Shown in pieces: positions 1 to 12,595 of a DNA stretch of 64,000 nt. How positions within the stretch are numbered: position 1 is the first letter of the stretch; each line of letters opens with the position of its first letter. The position numbers and the translations under genes are program-made. The stretch lies in assembly GCA_029962745.1 (NCBI GenBank), contig CM057154.1, positions 26,016,224 through 26,080,223 on the forward strand, in the 5' to 3' direction. The notes under the pieces were generated by a model that did not search any database, was not told the origin of the DNA, and worked only from the letters and a program-made list of their open reading frames with translations. The stretch is from Echinometra lucunter (Eukaryota > Echinodermata > Echinoidea > Camarodonta > Echinometridae).

Positions 1-1098
1 AACTGGCAAAATCATTATACGACATAGGGACAATATCGGGTTATAGAGTATGATATCATTAAAAACACTGTATACAGGTACAATAACTATAATGAAACTC
101 GAAAGGAAAGATCACTATAATGATACTAGAGAATAATCTTTTGCCAAAGTGCAGGGTGTCACTTAATTGGACTTCTTGCCCTATTCATATCAGGTCTACT
201 TATCTTGAAAATACATAATCATGCATACCACAGCTTTGTAATGGGAAATAAAGAGGCGTCCCCGTGATACAAAATAAAACGACTATATAATCCAGTATAA
301 TTTTGAGAGATAATATTCATTTTAGGATATTCATGATTAAGCCTAAGAAAGAAGATGAAAAAGAAATTACTTTTTTTTTCATGCTTACTACATCATCAGG
401 AATGCAACTGCATCAGAAATCAGTCAAGGTTATACATAAGATCTGCTTATTTCTCTCTGCCACCTCTCTGGTTGGATATAATACCAGCTCCTGTGAATGA
501 TTTCATAATTAAGTACATAAACGATAAACGATTTTCAATACGGTTACATAAATTATGTCACATTATTATATAAGTGAACAAAGAATCGATTTGTGAGAGT
601 ATAATGTACAATAAAGACATCTACTCATCATAGTTTAAACAAACAAGTATGTACATTATAAGCATATTATCTCACTACTATAGTCATGATAGTATAATAA
701 TATTCATGCACAAACGGCTTACTCTCAGGAAACGTTTAGCATATCTCTCAAAGGTTTTTTTGTTAATGACTGCTTGTTTGATATTAAACACTAAACTTGA
801 ACAAATATTTTGTATGATTGTGCCGTCTATGTTTGATTCAATGAAATATGAGCTTGATAAATTCACATATTATGTTTCCACATATTTTGTTTATCATGTT
901 ATCTTATTAACAAATGAGGATCCTCCATCTACCTATCATAAAAGATGAAGTACAAGGGAGTGTTGCAATATAATAGTCTCAGAAGGTTGAAATATATTAA
1001 TGGATGAAATTATTGTATTAAAAAAAATATATTCCACTTGTCCAGTTCGGTCGAATTTGTAGAGCAGAATAATCTTTCTTATCAATGGACTACGGGCA
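1..1098. repeat. Duplicated 1.1 kb non-coding segment, copy 1
   Basis: This stretch matches 19903-21080 in the same orientation along its whole length, for example from the opening aactggcaaaatcatt to cttatcaatggactacggg near 1078-1097. By eye about nine in ten bases agree, with many small indels. The match continues to the window edge, so the true repeat is longer. It stops at about 1098, where the large inverted duplication begins, while the second copy continues into other sequence. No convincing gene is visible; the short open frames lack coding character. Confidence 0.8.
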
Positions 1099-1108
1099 TG
1101 ACGGGAGA

Positions 1109-3565
1109 TAGTCCGTGGGCCAGAGGGGGCTACCGTGCACCCCCCCTCTGACCCTCCGCCATGGGTATCATTTTGTTCGTTGGTATCTCTAGTGTCAGAA
1201 AAACCAATGTTTCCAGGAATAAACTCAAATGGCCTATGATTTCTAAGCCATTCTTTAAATCAATGTCAAAATCCACGTTTTTCAAATTTTGACCCTTTTC
1301 TTGAGGTATGCCATTTTTAAAGATTTTAAATGGGCTCTATCTCAAATAAAATTGGCTCAATTTGGTTGAACTTTCTATCATATAGTCTTCATCTCATGAG
1401 CAACCAACATGCAAAATTGTAGCCAGTTATACTATCATTCTCATATGCAAATTAGGCCATAAAATTTGCATATCATTAAATATGGAGATTTCCTGTTTCA
1501 AATATTTTCAAAAATCGATTTTAAGTTTTATTTTCTTTTCCATGCACTACCAATAATATATTTTCTGCCAAACATCACATCATTCTCTTCATCTATATCT
1601 CTACTTATGGAAAAATGATGTTTTCAAGGTCATATGTTCCCCTAGGCTATGTTTCCAGCCCCTTTTCCAACTAAGGTCAAGGTACTTTTTTCGAGGTTTT
1701 TGCCTGTTTTTTAGATTCCCAGCTATGGAACGTACCTGAAATGTCCAGTAGATATTATCAAAACTTCATTAATTATTGAGTAATGCTTTTTCCTTGTTAG
1801 TAGAAGGCCACTACATGTTTTCTTTTCAGTAAATTTATATTTTTTTTACTGCTGTACCCACTGTTAATATAACATGAACAGCATATAAGTGAACATCAAT
1901 ATTATGTTATGTATTTATCGATCTATTTTGGATGACTATGTGAGCAGTTGTTATTCCTTTGATAATTAAAAGCATAGCTATTAGTTAGAAGCTGAAGCCA
2001 ATAATTTTCAAAATCAATTGGCCTGTAAAATCCACCACTATTTAATACATATTAAGTAAAACATATGTTTAGCCTTCATTTCCAGCCCATATTCTGTGAT
2101 ATTCCGATATGAATTCATGAGTAACTTAACCCATGGTAAAGTAAGCGGTTTCAATAGGAGATATTACATGTACGTTGTATTAAAAGCTCAGTAGAAGAAA
2201 TCACTGGTATAAAATGACAGTTTATAGTATCTTTCAATCAAGCATAATATCAATCAGACAAATGTTAGTCTATAAATCCAACCATCTCTGTAGTCTAGAT
2301 AACAGCCGATTCACGATAATGTGTTAATACCACATTTCAAAATTGTCTTACATTTTATACTTACTATATGAAATTTGCATAATGACAATCATCCTTCCAG
2401 GTATCCTGCTTATTACACATCCATATTCCAGTTATAGCAAACTTTACCATTATCATTTCATTTACAGTTTTCACAGACTGACACGGAATGAAAGAATATT
2501 TCAACAGTTCATGGCCTTACCGTACTCATCAGGGGTGGAAAGTTGCCTCCCCCCCCCCCCCCCCGCTGCGTATAAAAATGTCTTTTTATTGTGAAATTTC
2601 CAAAAATTCCACCCAAAATGTGCACCAGATGCTTCATTTTCAACTTCAAAACTGCAAAGGGATTTTTTTTTCTTCTGGGCGGAGACAAGAATCTGTAAAA
2701 TATTTGAGGACACAAGCAAGCAAGGTATAGTAAAGCGACCGAACAAGGGAAGGGTGTTGGACAGGTGTATCCCCCCCCCCCCTTCCCAAAAGATATATGT
2801 TCAAAGGTGCTTGGAAGGAAGGTGATCTTCTTAATAGAAGGAGACTGTTTTCACTTCAAAGAACGGAAAAAGGAAACACTACATAGGTATCAATTCAAGA
2901 AGAAACAGAATTGGCGAGTTGTTTTCTACTGCAGTTAGGCTATAGCAAGGAACAGGGACGTGACTATGTGCAAGTCAGGAGCTCAGAGATCAACATCTTG
3001 TAGCACGACACTATATTGTAGCAAGACATTTGTCTATAATAACTGCATTTGAAAAACTTCAGAAGGTCGCAAACGGTATGAACTATAACTTGTTTTGGTC
3101 TAGAGCACTAAGTTATACAGCGCCTTTGTAGCATTCGTTGCGGATATGTCAGTTTGAGATGTGTGATCCTAAACATTATTGTCAAGTATTAGTGTAAGTA
3201 GACCGTAATATTATCAATCAATAAATCAATCAGTCAATAAAGTAGAGTAGAACTCCCAAGATTCACGGAGTGCATCCTTAATGAAGTCATCCTAGGTCTT
3301 CCTCTTGCATATCCAAGAAGAGTTTCCACAGGGCCACTGAGTGTACTATGAGCTCTGGATGCGGTTGAGCATTACCCGAAAGACTCTCCGCTGGGTCACT
3401 TTTGAGCTGACATTTATAAGGTTTCTGTACAGCTCAGAGTTCCTCATTCTCGTTGCAATCTGGTTGACGCTCAGAGCCGTCCTCAACATTCTTGTGTTTG
3501 TGTTGTTTTTATAAGGGAGGGGATTCCATAAGCCCGTAGAATCTTCATCGGGCAGTCAAAGGTCT
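1109..3565. repeat. Left arm of a large inverted duplication
   Basis: Reversed and complemented, this arm matches 4730-7563. The outer part (1109-2605 against about 6068-7563) is close to identical by eye, down to the shared tagtccgtgggccagag end and the long block around 1160-1460 and 7190-7510. Inner parts (2610-3520 against 5150-6060) are still clearly homologous but much more diverged, with indels. The left arm lacks about 0.35 kb that the right arm has around 4775-5110. The inner end carries the 3' part of a LINE reverse transcriptase on the minus strand. Confidence 0.85.
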
Positions 3566-4165
3566 TTCTGAAGGCAATGAACACCATGACAATGCAGAGT
3601 CTCTTCTCTCTGGTACAAACATGAATCCTGCTATAGAATGTGACTGGTGGGGGATCTTCCCTTTAATCTGAAGCCATTCTGGTTGTATCTGAGCTTTTTG
3701 TAAATCTCTGGGTCAATACAGTTCAGAATCATCCTGCTGAGGGTCTTTGCAAAAAGTTATATCAGTGAGATTCCCCATGTTGTTGATAAACATGTTAACG
3801 GAAGTCACGTTTCTTTGGTATTGGGTTGATGATGATTGGGACTAATCTTCCATTGATCTAGGACAAAACCATTTCCAGTGCCTGATTACCTATTTTTGGT
3901 GATGATATATCACCAAAATCACACCTCTTCATCACCTCTGATACCACTCCATCCTCTCCATACGCCTTACCCTCCTTGATTCCCTGTCTCGATATCCGTC
4001 TCCTTGAATAGATGACTGATCTCCCTGATGTTCTGGGCCATGGCAGGGGGGTGTCCTAGTAGGGTCTTGAAATGTTCCAGCCACTTCCCCTTCCTATCCG
4101 CATGGCCTATACCTTGGGTCTCACTTGAACTCTCTCTCTCTTCTTCCCCTTCCTTGATGATCATT
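3240..4165 (-). pseudogene. Degenerate LINE reverse transcriptase, minus strand
   Basis: Broken reading frames on the minus strand carry pieces typical of a non-LTR reverse transcriptase in the right order. A pre-RT segment includes WLEHFKTLLGHPPA (about 4040-4085). An RT segment around 3540-3740 resembles QNGFR-x-GRSPTSHIL, then a MVFI-x-FRKTFDC block (the catalytic FxDFxKAFD region, with the aspartate lost), then KILRAYGIP. Next comes a C-terminal segment ending RMRNSELYRNL (about 3420-3480). The catalytic YxDD block is missing because the sequence jumps from ILRAYGIP to the C-terminal part. Many stops and frameshifts make it dead. The clade is uncertain; the wording of the motifs is RTE-like. 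Confidence 0.7.
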
Positions 4166-4699
4166 CAGCTCTTCTTTTACACATGTCTGCTATTCTCCCA
4201 ACTCTTGATCTTCTCAATCAGCACCTCCTCTCTCGTCTCAGTGTAGCTCCCATAGAGTTCCTCCTTCCTATTCTCAACACACTCTTTCACTAGTCTGAAG
4301 GATCAGCATGGAAATCGTCCCTAGTAGCTCACAGGTGTTCCCTGGCTGCACACACTCTGGGATCATCAGAGTAGTCTCTCTCATCTCTTTCTTGCTCTCC
4401 AGCACCAGGGTCTCTCCTGATTCTGCTTATGCAGTAATGAAGAATCCATACATTCTTGTCGCACACTCACTACTTGCCTCCTACTCGCAGTCATCATTCC
4501 CTCTACAAAAACATTGAACCCTAACTCAACTCCACAGTGTATTTCACCTGTAGCTCTCGATCTTCCTTGAATGCTCCCCAATCATATGCAATTCTTCAGG
4601 GCTTAGATTTGCTCTTTCTTAGGCTCTCCATCGCTCATAACAAGCCGAATGATCATTACCCAATGGACTGAAGTAATTGTAGGGCTCTGTGTCTTTGTC

Positions 4700-5480
4700 C
4701 AGAACACTTTTCCTCCACTTCTGTGGAAAAACTTCCTGGTGAAGATCCTACGGGCTTACGGAATCCTTAAGATAGTGGGCCTGATATCCCTGATATGTCC
4801 AAACACCAGAGCCAAGGTCATGAAACGTGATGGGAAGATAGAGTTCGTTGATATACTTGCTGGAGTACCAGGGGTGATACATTAGCTCTATACATCTTTG
4901 TCATGCGTCCGGCACTCGATAACCACCACTACTCTGGTTTCACTGTAACTCCGGCTCGGACTTGGGAGCAACGATCAAGAACACACATGAGGATGTTGTG
5001 GATAAGGTGAAGAAGGATTGGGCAGCATACCACAGCCTGAAGTCTGTATGGAAATCAGACCTCCTAAAGACTTAAGAATATGTCTCTTCACAGCACAGTG
5101 GAGTTTGTTTTGTTGTACGGGTCAGAGACCGGGACCCTTACAAAAAGACTTCAGATGGTGGATAGGTGATACACAAGAATGTTGAGGGACGGCTCTGAGC
5201 GTCATCCAGATTGCAACGAGAATGAGGAACTCTGAGCTGTATGGGAACCTTACAAATGTCAGGTCATCTCAAAAGTGACCCAGAGGAGAGTGAAGCTATC
5301 AGGTCTTGCTCAAAGGCATTCATATGCTCACGGTCCACTCAGTGGCTCTGTATAAAACTTTTAAAAGATAGGCAAGAAGAGGGAGACCTAGGAGGATATA
5401 TCGATTCAAGTAAAGATGGGCACTGGTCTCCGGGAGAGAGAGGAGGCATCACTGAACGCATGAATGACAAAGGAAATTAA
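4700..5480 (+). pseudogene. Degenerate LINE reverse transcriptase, plus strand
   Basis: Same LINE family as the minus-strand remnant at 3240-4165, in mirrored orientation. It starts at KILRAYGI (about 4740-4765), continues through NTRAKVMKRDGKIEF-x-DILAGV (4800-4870), degenerates over the LxGDTLAP region, and resumes with a LLYGSETGTLTKRLQMVDR-like C-terminal part (about 5110-5170) followed by YTRMLR and NEEL. It keeps the segment that the minus-strand copy has lost. Stops and frameshifts are frequent. Upstream RT motifs are absent because the inverted duplication begins near 4730. Confidence 0.7.
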
Positions 5481-7563
5481 CTTAATTATCCATGGATCTC
5501 GCGAGTTCTACGCAACCTGATTGATGGAGTGATGACCATAACAGTTTACTTACACTGATCCAAAACGAATATAAATGTTTTTGTGTTTAGGATTACACTT
5601 CTCAAATGGACATATCAACAACGGGATATTACAAGGCGCAGTATATAATACCGCTCTAAACAAAACCATTATAAACAACATGTACCGATCATGTTTGCGA
5701 TCTTTCTGAAGTTTCACGAATGCCATTTTGCTACAAACATGGTTTTGTGTTACAAGATGTCGTCGTCCGGGCTCCTGACCTGCACACTGTCATGTCCCTG
5801 TTTCTTCCTGCAACTGCAGTAGAAACCACCAGTTGGTCAATTCTGTTTCTTCTATCTGCCTCTAAGACTGATACCTCTGTTTGTAGTGTCCCTTCCTTTC
5901 TTTGAAAGTAAAAAGTGTAGCCCATCCTTTTATGAAAATCAACTTCCTTCAAGCAGCTTTTGAACCATATCATCTTGTGTGTGTGTGTGGAGGGGAAGGG
6001 CACATCCCGTCCCACCCCTTCCCCTACTCTGTAGCGTTTGTTTCTCACATATTTCACACATTCTTATCCCCGGGGAATTTTTTGGATTTTTCAATAAAAA
6101 GACATGCTTCGTACAAAGGAGAGAGAGGATGTAACTGCCCTCCCCCCTCCTCCTCAGAGTTCGGTATCAGTCATGAACTGTTGAAATATTCTTTCATTCA
6201 AGTCCCAATCTTTGAAAATTGCTAATGCAGGAATGGATGCAAATGGATGTGTAATAATAAGGATGCATGATACATGTAGGTTCATAACATGTTGGACTAT
6301 TTTGAAGTGTGGGTATCAACACATTATCATGAATCGACTTATCTAGACTACAGTGAGGGCTGGAAGTAGACTAATAACATTTCTCTGATTGATATGACAT
6401 ATGTTTGATTGAAAGATTCCATAAATTGCCATTTCATACGAGTGATTTCTTCTACTGAGTTTTAATACAACCTACATGTAATATATCCTACTGAAACCGC
6501 CGACTATACCATGGGTTATTAGTTACTCATATGAATTCATATCATTATATCACAGAATAAGGCTGTTGAAATGAAGGCTAAACCTATGTTACACTTATCA
6601 TGTTAAATATACATTAAATTATGGTGGTATTACAGGTTAACTGATTTGGAAATATATTGTTTTCAGCTTCTAGCTACAAAAAAATGGCTATGTGTCTAAT
6701 TATCAAAGGAATAACAACTGCTCACATAGTCTTCCAAAATAGATCGATAATTATATAAACAATATTGATGTTCACTTATATTGCTATTCATGTTATATAA
6801 CCATGGGTACAGCAGTAAAAAACTATATTTATTAAAAAGAAAACATGTAGTGGCCTTCTACTAACAAGGAAAAAGCATTGCTCAATAATTAATGAAGTAT
6901 TGATAATATCTACTGGACATTTCAGGTACGTTCCATAGCTGGAATCTAAAAAACAGGCAAAACCCCGAAAAAAGTACCTTGACCTTAGTCGGAAAAGGGG
7001 CTGGAAACATAGGCTAGGGGAACATGTGACCTTGAAAACATCATTTTTCTATAAGTAGAGATATAGATGAAGAGAATGATGTGATGTTTGGCAGAAAATA
7101 TAGTATTGGTGTGCATGAAAAAGAAAATAAAACTTGAAATCGATTTTTTTAATAAGTATTTGAACAGGAATCCTCCATATTTAATGATATGCTAATTTTG
7201 GCCTAATTTGCATATGAGAATGATAGTATAACTGGCTACAATTTTGCATGTTGATTGCTCATGAGATGAAGACTATATGATAGAAAGTTCAACCAAATTG
7301 AGCCTATTTTATTGAGATAGAGCCCATTTAAAATCTTTAAAAATGGCATACCTCAAGAAAAGGGTCAAAATTTGAAAAACGTGGATTTTGACAATTGATT
7401 TCAAGAATGGCTTAGAAATCATAGGCCATTTGAGTTTCATTCCTGGAAACATTGGTTTTTCTCTGACACTAGAGATACCAACGAACAAAATGATACCCAT
7501 GGCGGAGGGTCAGAGGGGGGGGGGGGGGTGCACGGTAGCCCCCTCTGGCCCACGGACTAGTTA
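4730..7563. repeat. Right arm of the large inverted duplication
   Basis: Mirror of 1109-3565. The arm is cut by the assembly gap at 7564, just after the sequence that corresponds to the outer end of the left arm, so it may be nearly complete or may continue under the gap. The 1.2 kb between the arms (about 3566-4729) has no partner and holds the upstream part of the minus-strand LINE. Apart from the LINE remnant at 4700-5480 no coding sequence is recognisable in this arm. Confidence 0.85.
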
Positions 7564-8063
7564 NNNNNNNNNNNNNNNNNNNNNNNNNNNNNNNNNNNNN
7601 NNNNNNNNNNNNNNNNNNNNNNNNNNNNNNNNNNNNNNNNNNNNNNNNNNNNNNNNNNNNNNNNNNNNNNNNNNNNNNNNNNNNNNNNNNNNNNNNNNNN
7701 NNNNNNNNNNNNNNNNNNNNNNNNNNNNNNNNNNNNNNNNNNNNNNNNNNNNNNNNNNNNNNNNNNNNNNNNNNNNNNNNNNNNNNNNNNNNNNNNNNNN
7801 NNNNNNNNNNNNNNNNNNNNNNNNNNNNNNNNNNNNNNNNNNNNNNNNNNNNNNNNNNNNNNNNNNNNNNNNNNNNNNNNNNNNNNNNNNNNNNNNNNNN
7901 NNNNNNNNNNNNNNNNNNNNNNNNNNNNNNNNNNNNNNNNNNNNNNNNNNNNNNNNNNNNNNNNNNNNNNNNNNNNNNNNNNNNNNNNNNNNNNNNNNNN
8001 NNNNNNNNNNNNNNNNNNNNNNNNNNNNNNNNNNNNNNNNNNNNNNNNNNNNNNNNNNNNNNN
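7564..8063. other. Assembly gap (500 N)
   Basis: Exactly 500 N, the same length as the two other gaps here, so it is a placeholder of unknown true size. It cuts the outer end of the inverted duplication. Confidence 0.98.
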
Positions 8064-8219
8064 CTGGATCAGAGGGGTTTTTTTTCTAATCCAGAGAAAT
8101 TTAAGTCTTGCTTAACTTAACTATTATATGTCTGTATAGATCTCTTTTCGAGAGATGTTGTTTGTGAATATGTGGTATAATATAATAATATGTAATTTAA
8201 AATCTATTTGTTCGATTCT

Positions 8220-8358
8220 GGGGAGCGTTTCATGAAGAGTCTTGTCGGTGATTTTCACTTACTAATTTGTTCTCAGCCAATCAGATGCGAGGATTTTCAC
8301 TAGCTTATAACATTTGTCAGTGGAAATCACTGACAAAACTCTTCATGAAACGCTCCCC
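8220..8358. mobile_element. Palindromic miniature element
   Basis: A 139-bp sequence with long inverted ends: GGGGAGCGTTTCATGAAGAG at the left is mirrored by CTCTTCATGAAACGCTCCCC at the right, and the pairing continues inward with some mismatches (gtcttgtcggtgattttcac against gtggaaatcactgacaaaac). No coding capacity. This is the form of a MITE. I could not define a target duplication with confidence, so the superfamily is open. Confidence 0.8.
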
Positions 8359-8700
8359 TGGTCTTTTGTGGGCGTTAGATCGCAACACCTTTGTGATAAC
8401 TGTTTTACCAAAGTCATAATAATATGATCTAAGGATTTCAACCAAATACAGTCTTAATACTGTGCTTATTTATACCACCTTCTAGGTCAATGATAAATGA
8501 AAATGGAAAAATGGAAAAATGGAGAGTCAAAAGAAGAAGGAAGACGATGCCCGACCCCCTCGATGAAAATTGTTTTCTGGATTTTCGTCTGCTGAGTAGC
8601 CCCCCCCCCATGACTTCGATGCCATTTTGATGGCTGGATCAACCCTGTGCCTTTGTTAAAGGGTTTCGGAATATTTGGCGAACATGATTTGTTTACAGTT

Positions 8701-9148
8701 CAGGGGACATATTCATGAAACCTTACTAAAATAGTTGCCAAGTAGGCCTTATAGTTGCCAGCTAAATTCACTAGTTGCAAACTTCTTAGTTGGCAACTAT
8801 TTTATCCATTTGCAAACTAACCAGATAGTTGCTTGCCTGAGTAACATCAGGTGATCCCTTTGAAATGCCTTTCTTGTCGATGGATGAATGGTGCAGGGGA
8901 AGGGGATCTATTATACCATACATTGCATTTATTCCCTATAAGAAATTTTGTTTTTTCAGAGAAATTTATGCAAACAAAATGATAAAGAAAGAAACATTCC
9001 TGTATATGAGCTGGGAAGTATTAGCAGCCAAATAAACTTAGGAAAGTTTCATGAATAACATTTAGTTGGCAAGTAGGCTTAGTTTAGCAACTAAGGACCA
9101 TTTTAGTTGCCTATTAGACTTAGTAAGGTTTCAAGAATATGGGCCCTG
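8701..9148. mobile_element. Miniature inverted-repeat element, 0.45 kb
   Basis: The left end CAGGGGACATATTCATGAAA and the right end, read on the other strand as CAGGGCCCATATTCTTGAAA, are near-identical inverted repeats. Both continue through CCTTACTAA into stretches repeating agttgccaagtaggc and related words in both orientations. The CAGGG termini suggest hAT, but the flanking 8-mers (ttacagtt and gtgagctg) do not match, so the superfamily is unproven. Confidence 0.75.
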
Positions 9149-9413
9149 GTGAGCTGCATTACTGAGCGAAACTCCATTACAATAAACTCGTCTTTAAGAT
9201 ACCACCCAACATTTCATGTTCTGAATATAGAGAAGCTTTTTGAATTGACCTCTGCGGCCGGATATTACGTATCGGTAGGGTTCGAACCCTTTAACGGACA
9301 AAATAGGTAATTATACATTAAAACTCATGTGAAAGTGCTTCCACTTCAGATATTGATTACAATAGTTTTCTTCACTAATGTGCCAAATTTGGTGCTTTTA
9401 GGCAAAACTGCAC

Positions 9414-9491
9414 AAAGAAGAAGAAGAAGAAGAAGAAGAAGAAGAAGAAGAAGAAGAAGAAGAAGAAGAAGAAGAAGAAGAAGAAGAAGAA
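9414..9491. repeat. AAG microsatellite
   Basis: About 26 near-perfect AAG/AGA units. It produces an artificial open frame of poly-arginine that is not a gene. Confidence 0.95.
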
Positions 9492-9739
9492 TTAGGGGAA
9501 GGAATTATCAGCGTCTTAGTTTCACATTTAAAAGCAAAGAAACCAGGCAAAAACTACGGACTAGATGGCCATTACTTCCACTGAAGCTGTTCTATATGTC
9601 ATGATTACTTTATCAAATCACTACTATGGCATATCGATACTTCTTTCGATATGATCTACATGTAATCCATTCATTATAATCTTTACTGTTATTTATTCAT
9701 CATAATCAGTTTGAGTGTACTATGTGTTATGATTGTGAA

Positions 9740-9920
9740 GGCTGAAGAAGAAGAAGAAGCAGAAGAAGAAGAAGAAGAAGAAGAAGAAGAAGAAGAAGAA
9801 GAAGAAGAAAAAGAAAAAGAAGAAGAAGAGGAAGAAAGGTAAGAAGAAGAAGAAGAAGAAGAGTGGGAAAAAAATAAAATGTATGAACTTGTACTGTTAA
9901 TATTAACTTTCATAAGGTAT
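9740..9920. repeat. Imperfect AAG tract with repeated 3' flank
   Basis: A second AAG tract (about 9744-9865) followed by taaaatgtatgaacttgtac and attaactttcataaggta. The same flank follows another AAG tract at 10692-10802, so tract plus flank form one dispersed unit, possibly the tail of a retroelement. Confidence 0.8.
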
Positions 9921-10560
9921 TCTGATATGTTATGTTCATCAATTAAAAGATGGAGTTTTGTCTTACTTTTTACTGAATTAATTCAATTAAGAATGCTACA
10001 AAACAACAACAACAAAAAACTTGTACAAAATATCGTTTAAATACACACGGAAATACAGTATGGACCCCAACGAAAACAGCTTTAGCTGAAACGAATATGG
10101 ATGAAAGAATAACTTAATTCTGGAACACCGTCTGACCACCGCCATGCTTTTTGTGCTGGAGTTTGATAAACTTACTATAAAATAGGCACAGTGAGATCAG
10201 CAGTCCCAGGAATGCAACATTGGGTGTTCTAGAAGTAAGAGACATGTTCCTAAGCGTCGCGGTGCTTCATCAATAAAACAGTCCTCGGCGTTGTTCTAGT
10301 CCATGTACACAATCCACCAGTGTTTGCTAGAAAATGATTTCAAAATTGGATATACTCATTACACATGCATAGATGAAAACCCTTTTGACGGTTAGGTGAC
10401 TCAGTCGAGTCTTTAGATGCCGCTCTTCAATTCTGTCCCGTCAAAAGAGTTGACTGTTATGCATGAGAACCGACTTTATCAATGAGTTCAATGCTCCGTA
10501 CCTATATGGTTAAAAGCGGATCCTTCAGGATCTTCGTTTTCTGTCTTAAATAGTGATTTA
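9921..10560. other. No gene seen
   Basis: Non-coding sequence. A short inverted pair, cttttgacgg and ccgtcaaaag, lies at about 10381-10445. No other feature is supported. Confidence 0.6.
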
Positions 10561-10575
10561 GGGGGAGGGGGTTGG

Positions 10576-11410
10576 GGTCAGAGGCGCCGGAAGGTGGTGG
10601 GTGGGGCAGGGAGAGACGGTCACTCCTCCATCCCAAAAGTTGAGGGGCAAAACGCATTTTCGCCCCCCCCCCAAAAAAAAAAGAGGAGAGGAAGATGAAG
10701 AAGAAGAAGAAGAAGAAGAAGAAGAAGAAGAAGAAGAAGAGTTTGAAAGAAAAGATAAAATGTATGAGCTTATACTTATTAATATTAACTTTCATAAGGT
10801 AATTTATATATAAATTTTAGGTTTTTGCTGCACGCTTAAGATCATCTCAGTTTGCATTCAACAATTGAAGCTTTTCGTGGGCTAATGCTACAGGAAATCG
10901 TGTGAATAGGCCAGTAATAGGCCTATTAAAATGTTGACTTTAAGCTTGCAATACCAACTTTAATCACAGTAGTGGTGGGTCCGAAGCTAAGCCGCCGGAA
11001 GTAAGAGGGGGCAGTCACCCCCAAACGAAAAGGTGTTGGGCCAAAACGCATTTTGCCCCCATAGCGCCCCGCCCCCAAAAAGATGAAAGAAAAAGAAGGC
11101 ATGGGCTGTGGGGATGGTGGCTGCAACTAGAAGGCTGGCCTGCAGCAAATTTTGCTGGGGGCGGGCCCACCCAGCCCCCACCTGCAATTTTGCTAAAACC
11201 AACAAAAGAATTAAAGCCAATATCTATAGTGTAAATTGCTCATTTCATATAGGCTTCCAAAACCATAAAGGCTTCATGCTTCAGGGGGCTTTTCCCCTAG
11301 AGAACCCCTATATCAGGGGCCTACAACCCCTGGATTTTCTCATGTTTAGGTGTCAGCGCCCACCCTCCCCCCCCCCTTCCAAAAACGTTCGCAGCCCCTG
11401 TTATCATTGT
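10576..11410. repeat. Two diverged copies of a G/C-run repeat
   Basis: The segments at about 10576-10680 and 10991-11090 share the order gccggaag, a ggtcactcc-like or cagtcaccc block, then ccaaaacgcatttt followed by a C run, and an A-rich or AAG-rich tail. At 11390-11402 the sequence reads cgcagcccctg, which resembles an inverted hAT end. I could not pair ends or find target duplications, so this is only a dispersed repeat. The 10692-10802 part repeats the AAG tract and flank seen at 9740-9920. Confidence 0.55.
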
Positions 11411-12595
11411 TAAAGAAAGTTAATTGGATGTAATTGGCTTTGCTGTAGAACTGGAATGGTGTGTCTTTTGATGATAAGATAACACTTTTATCATTGAAAA
11501 GGGCTTTTTTTTCTCGCTCGCTACGCTCGCTCGTATAATTTTCACACAGATGGTTTCTGAATGCAAAGGAATTCGGCAAGTAAGAATTATGTAAGATATT
11601 ACATAATCTAGATCTTTCAACAGCCGATGCAGTTATTTTCTGACTTCTCTTTCCTTCTAACCATGAAAAATGATGCTTGTTTCCTCGCCCATACACGGAC
11701 TGTTAACAAGTGTGTTAAAGAATACAATTGGTGGAAAATTATGAAAAAATACCCCAAATCAAACAATTAGTCATTTTCCGTTTTCTATGAACGACGACGA
11801 AGCTATATCTGTATACACATACGTTTGCAGTCTCAGTTTCAGCTGGACACGCTCAACGCACTTTCTTTGTTTTCTGCTTGCCCAACAAACAAAATAAGCC
11901 GTAAGTTGGACAGTACACAGTTGGACTGTGTACTTTCCAACTTACTAAATATGATGACCGCTTTCGATGACGCCCTATGGTGAAGGGAAGTTTATCTCGG
12001 AATATATTTGGTCAGTATGGTCACAGATCTGCCAGGGCATTCTAGTGCATTGGCAGAGGCATGGTAAACAACATCTTATTTAACCGGGAAAAGGCCATTT
12101 TTTCTAAAAAATATTCAGCGAGATTTTTTTTTTTATAGAATATATCATGATGTTATGTGGCATCTAAACATAAAAAAAATGAAATTTCGCTTATAATAAC
12201 GGGCAACTTCCACACTCCTATTGTCGTGAAAGAGGAAAACTTAAAGAGGATCCTTTTTGCAAATCGTTAGAAACTTCATGAAACCTACGAGGATCAAAAA
12301 GTACATACCACACTAATCAGGACTACGAAATATCATAGTCCTAGGCTATCCAGCTTTCTTGATGAAAGAAATGAAGAAAAAAAACATCCCAAGTCCCTTT
12401 GAACCGTATCCAAAACGAGATAAAATCATTTCTAGCATGTTCCTTCCCGGGAAATATTTTTATTATATGTCTATTCCAGGGCTCCGTACGCAAATGAGAT
12501 GAGGCAAAACAATGATAGGCTTGGGTGTTTGGCTGTAATGCGAAAACATTTAATATACAGTTAGCCCATGACATGTTTTCAGTTAGGTCAGGTAA
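11411..12595. other. No gene seen
   Basis: Non-coding sequence without long open frames, tandem arrays or recognisable element ends. A small palindrome-like cluster, ctcgctcgctacgctcgctcg, is at about 11511-11531. Confidence 0.6.

Noticed and set aside
9279..9292. ggttcgaaccc, like a tRNA B box
   Set aside because: No A box, stems or SINE body around it; it is a small palindrome (agggttcgaaccct).
9329..9604. Open frame with a long poly-arginine stretch
   Set aside because: It is a translation of the AAG microsatellite; flanks show no coding character.
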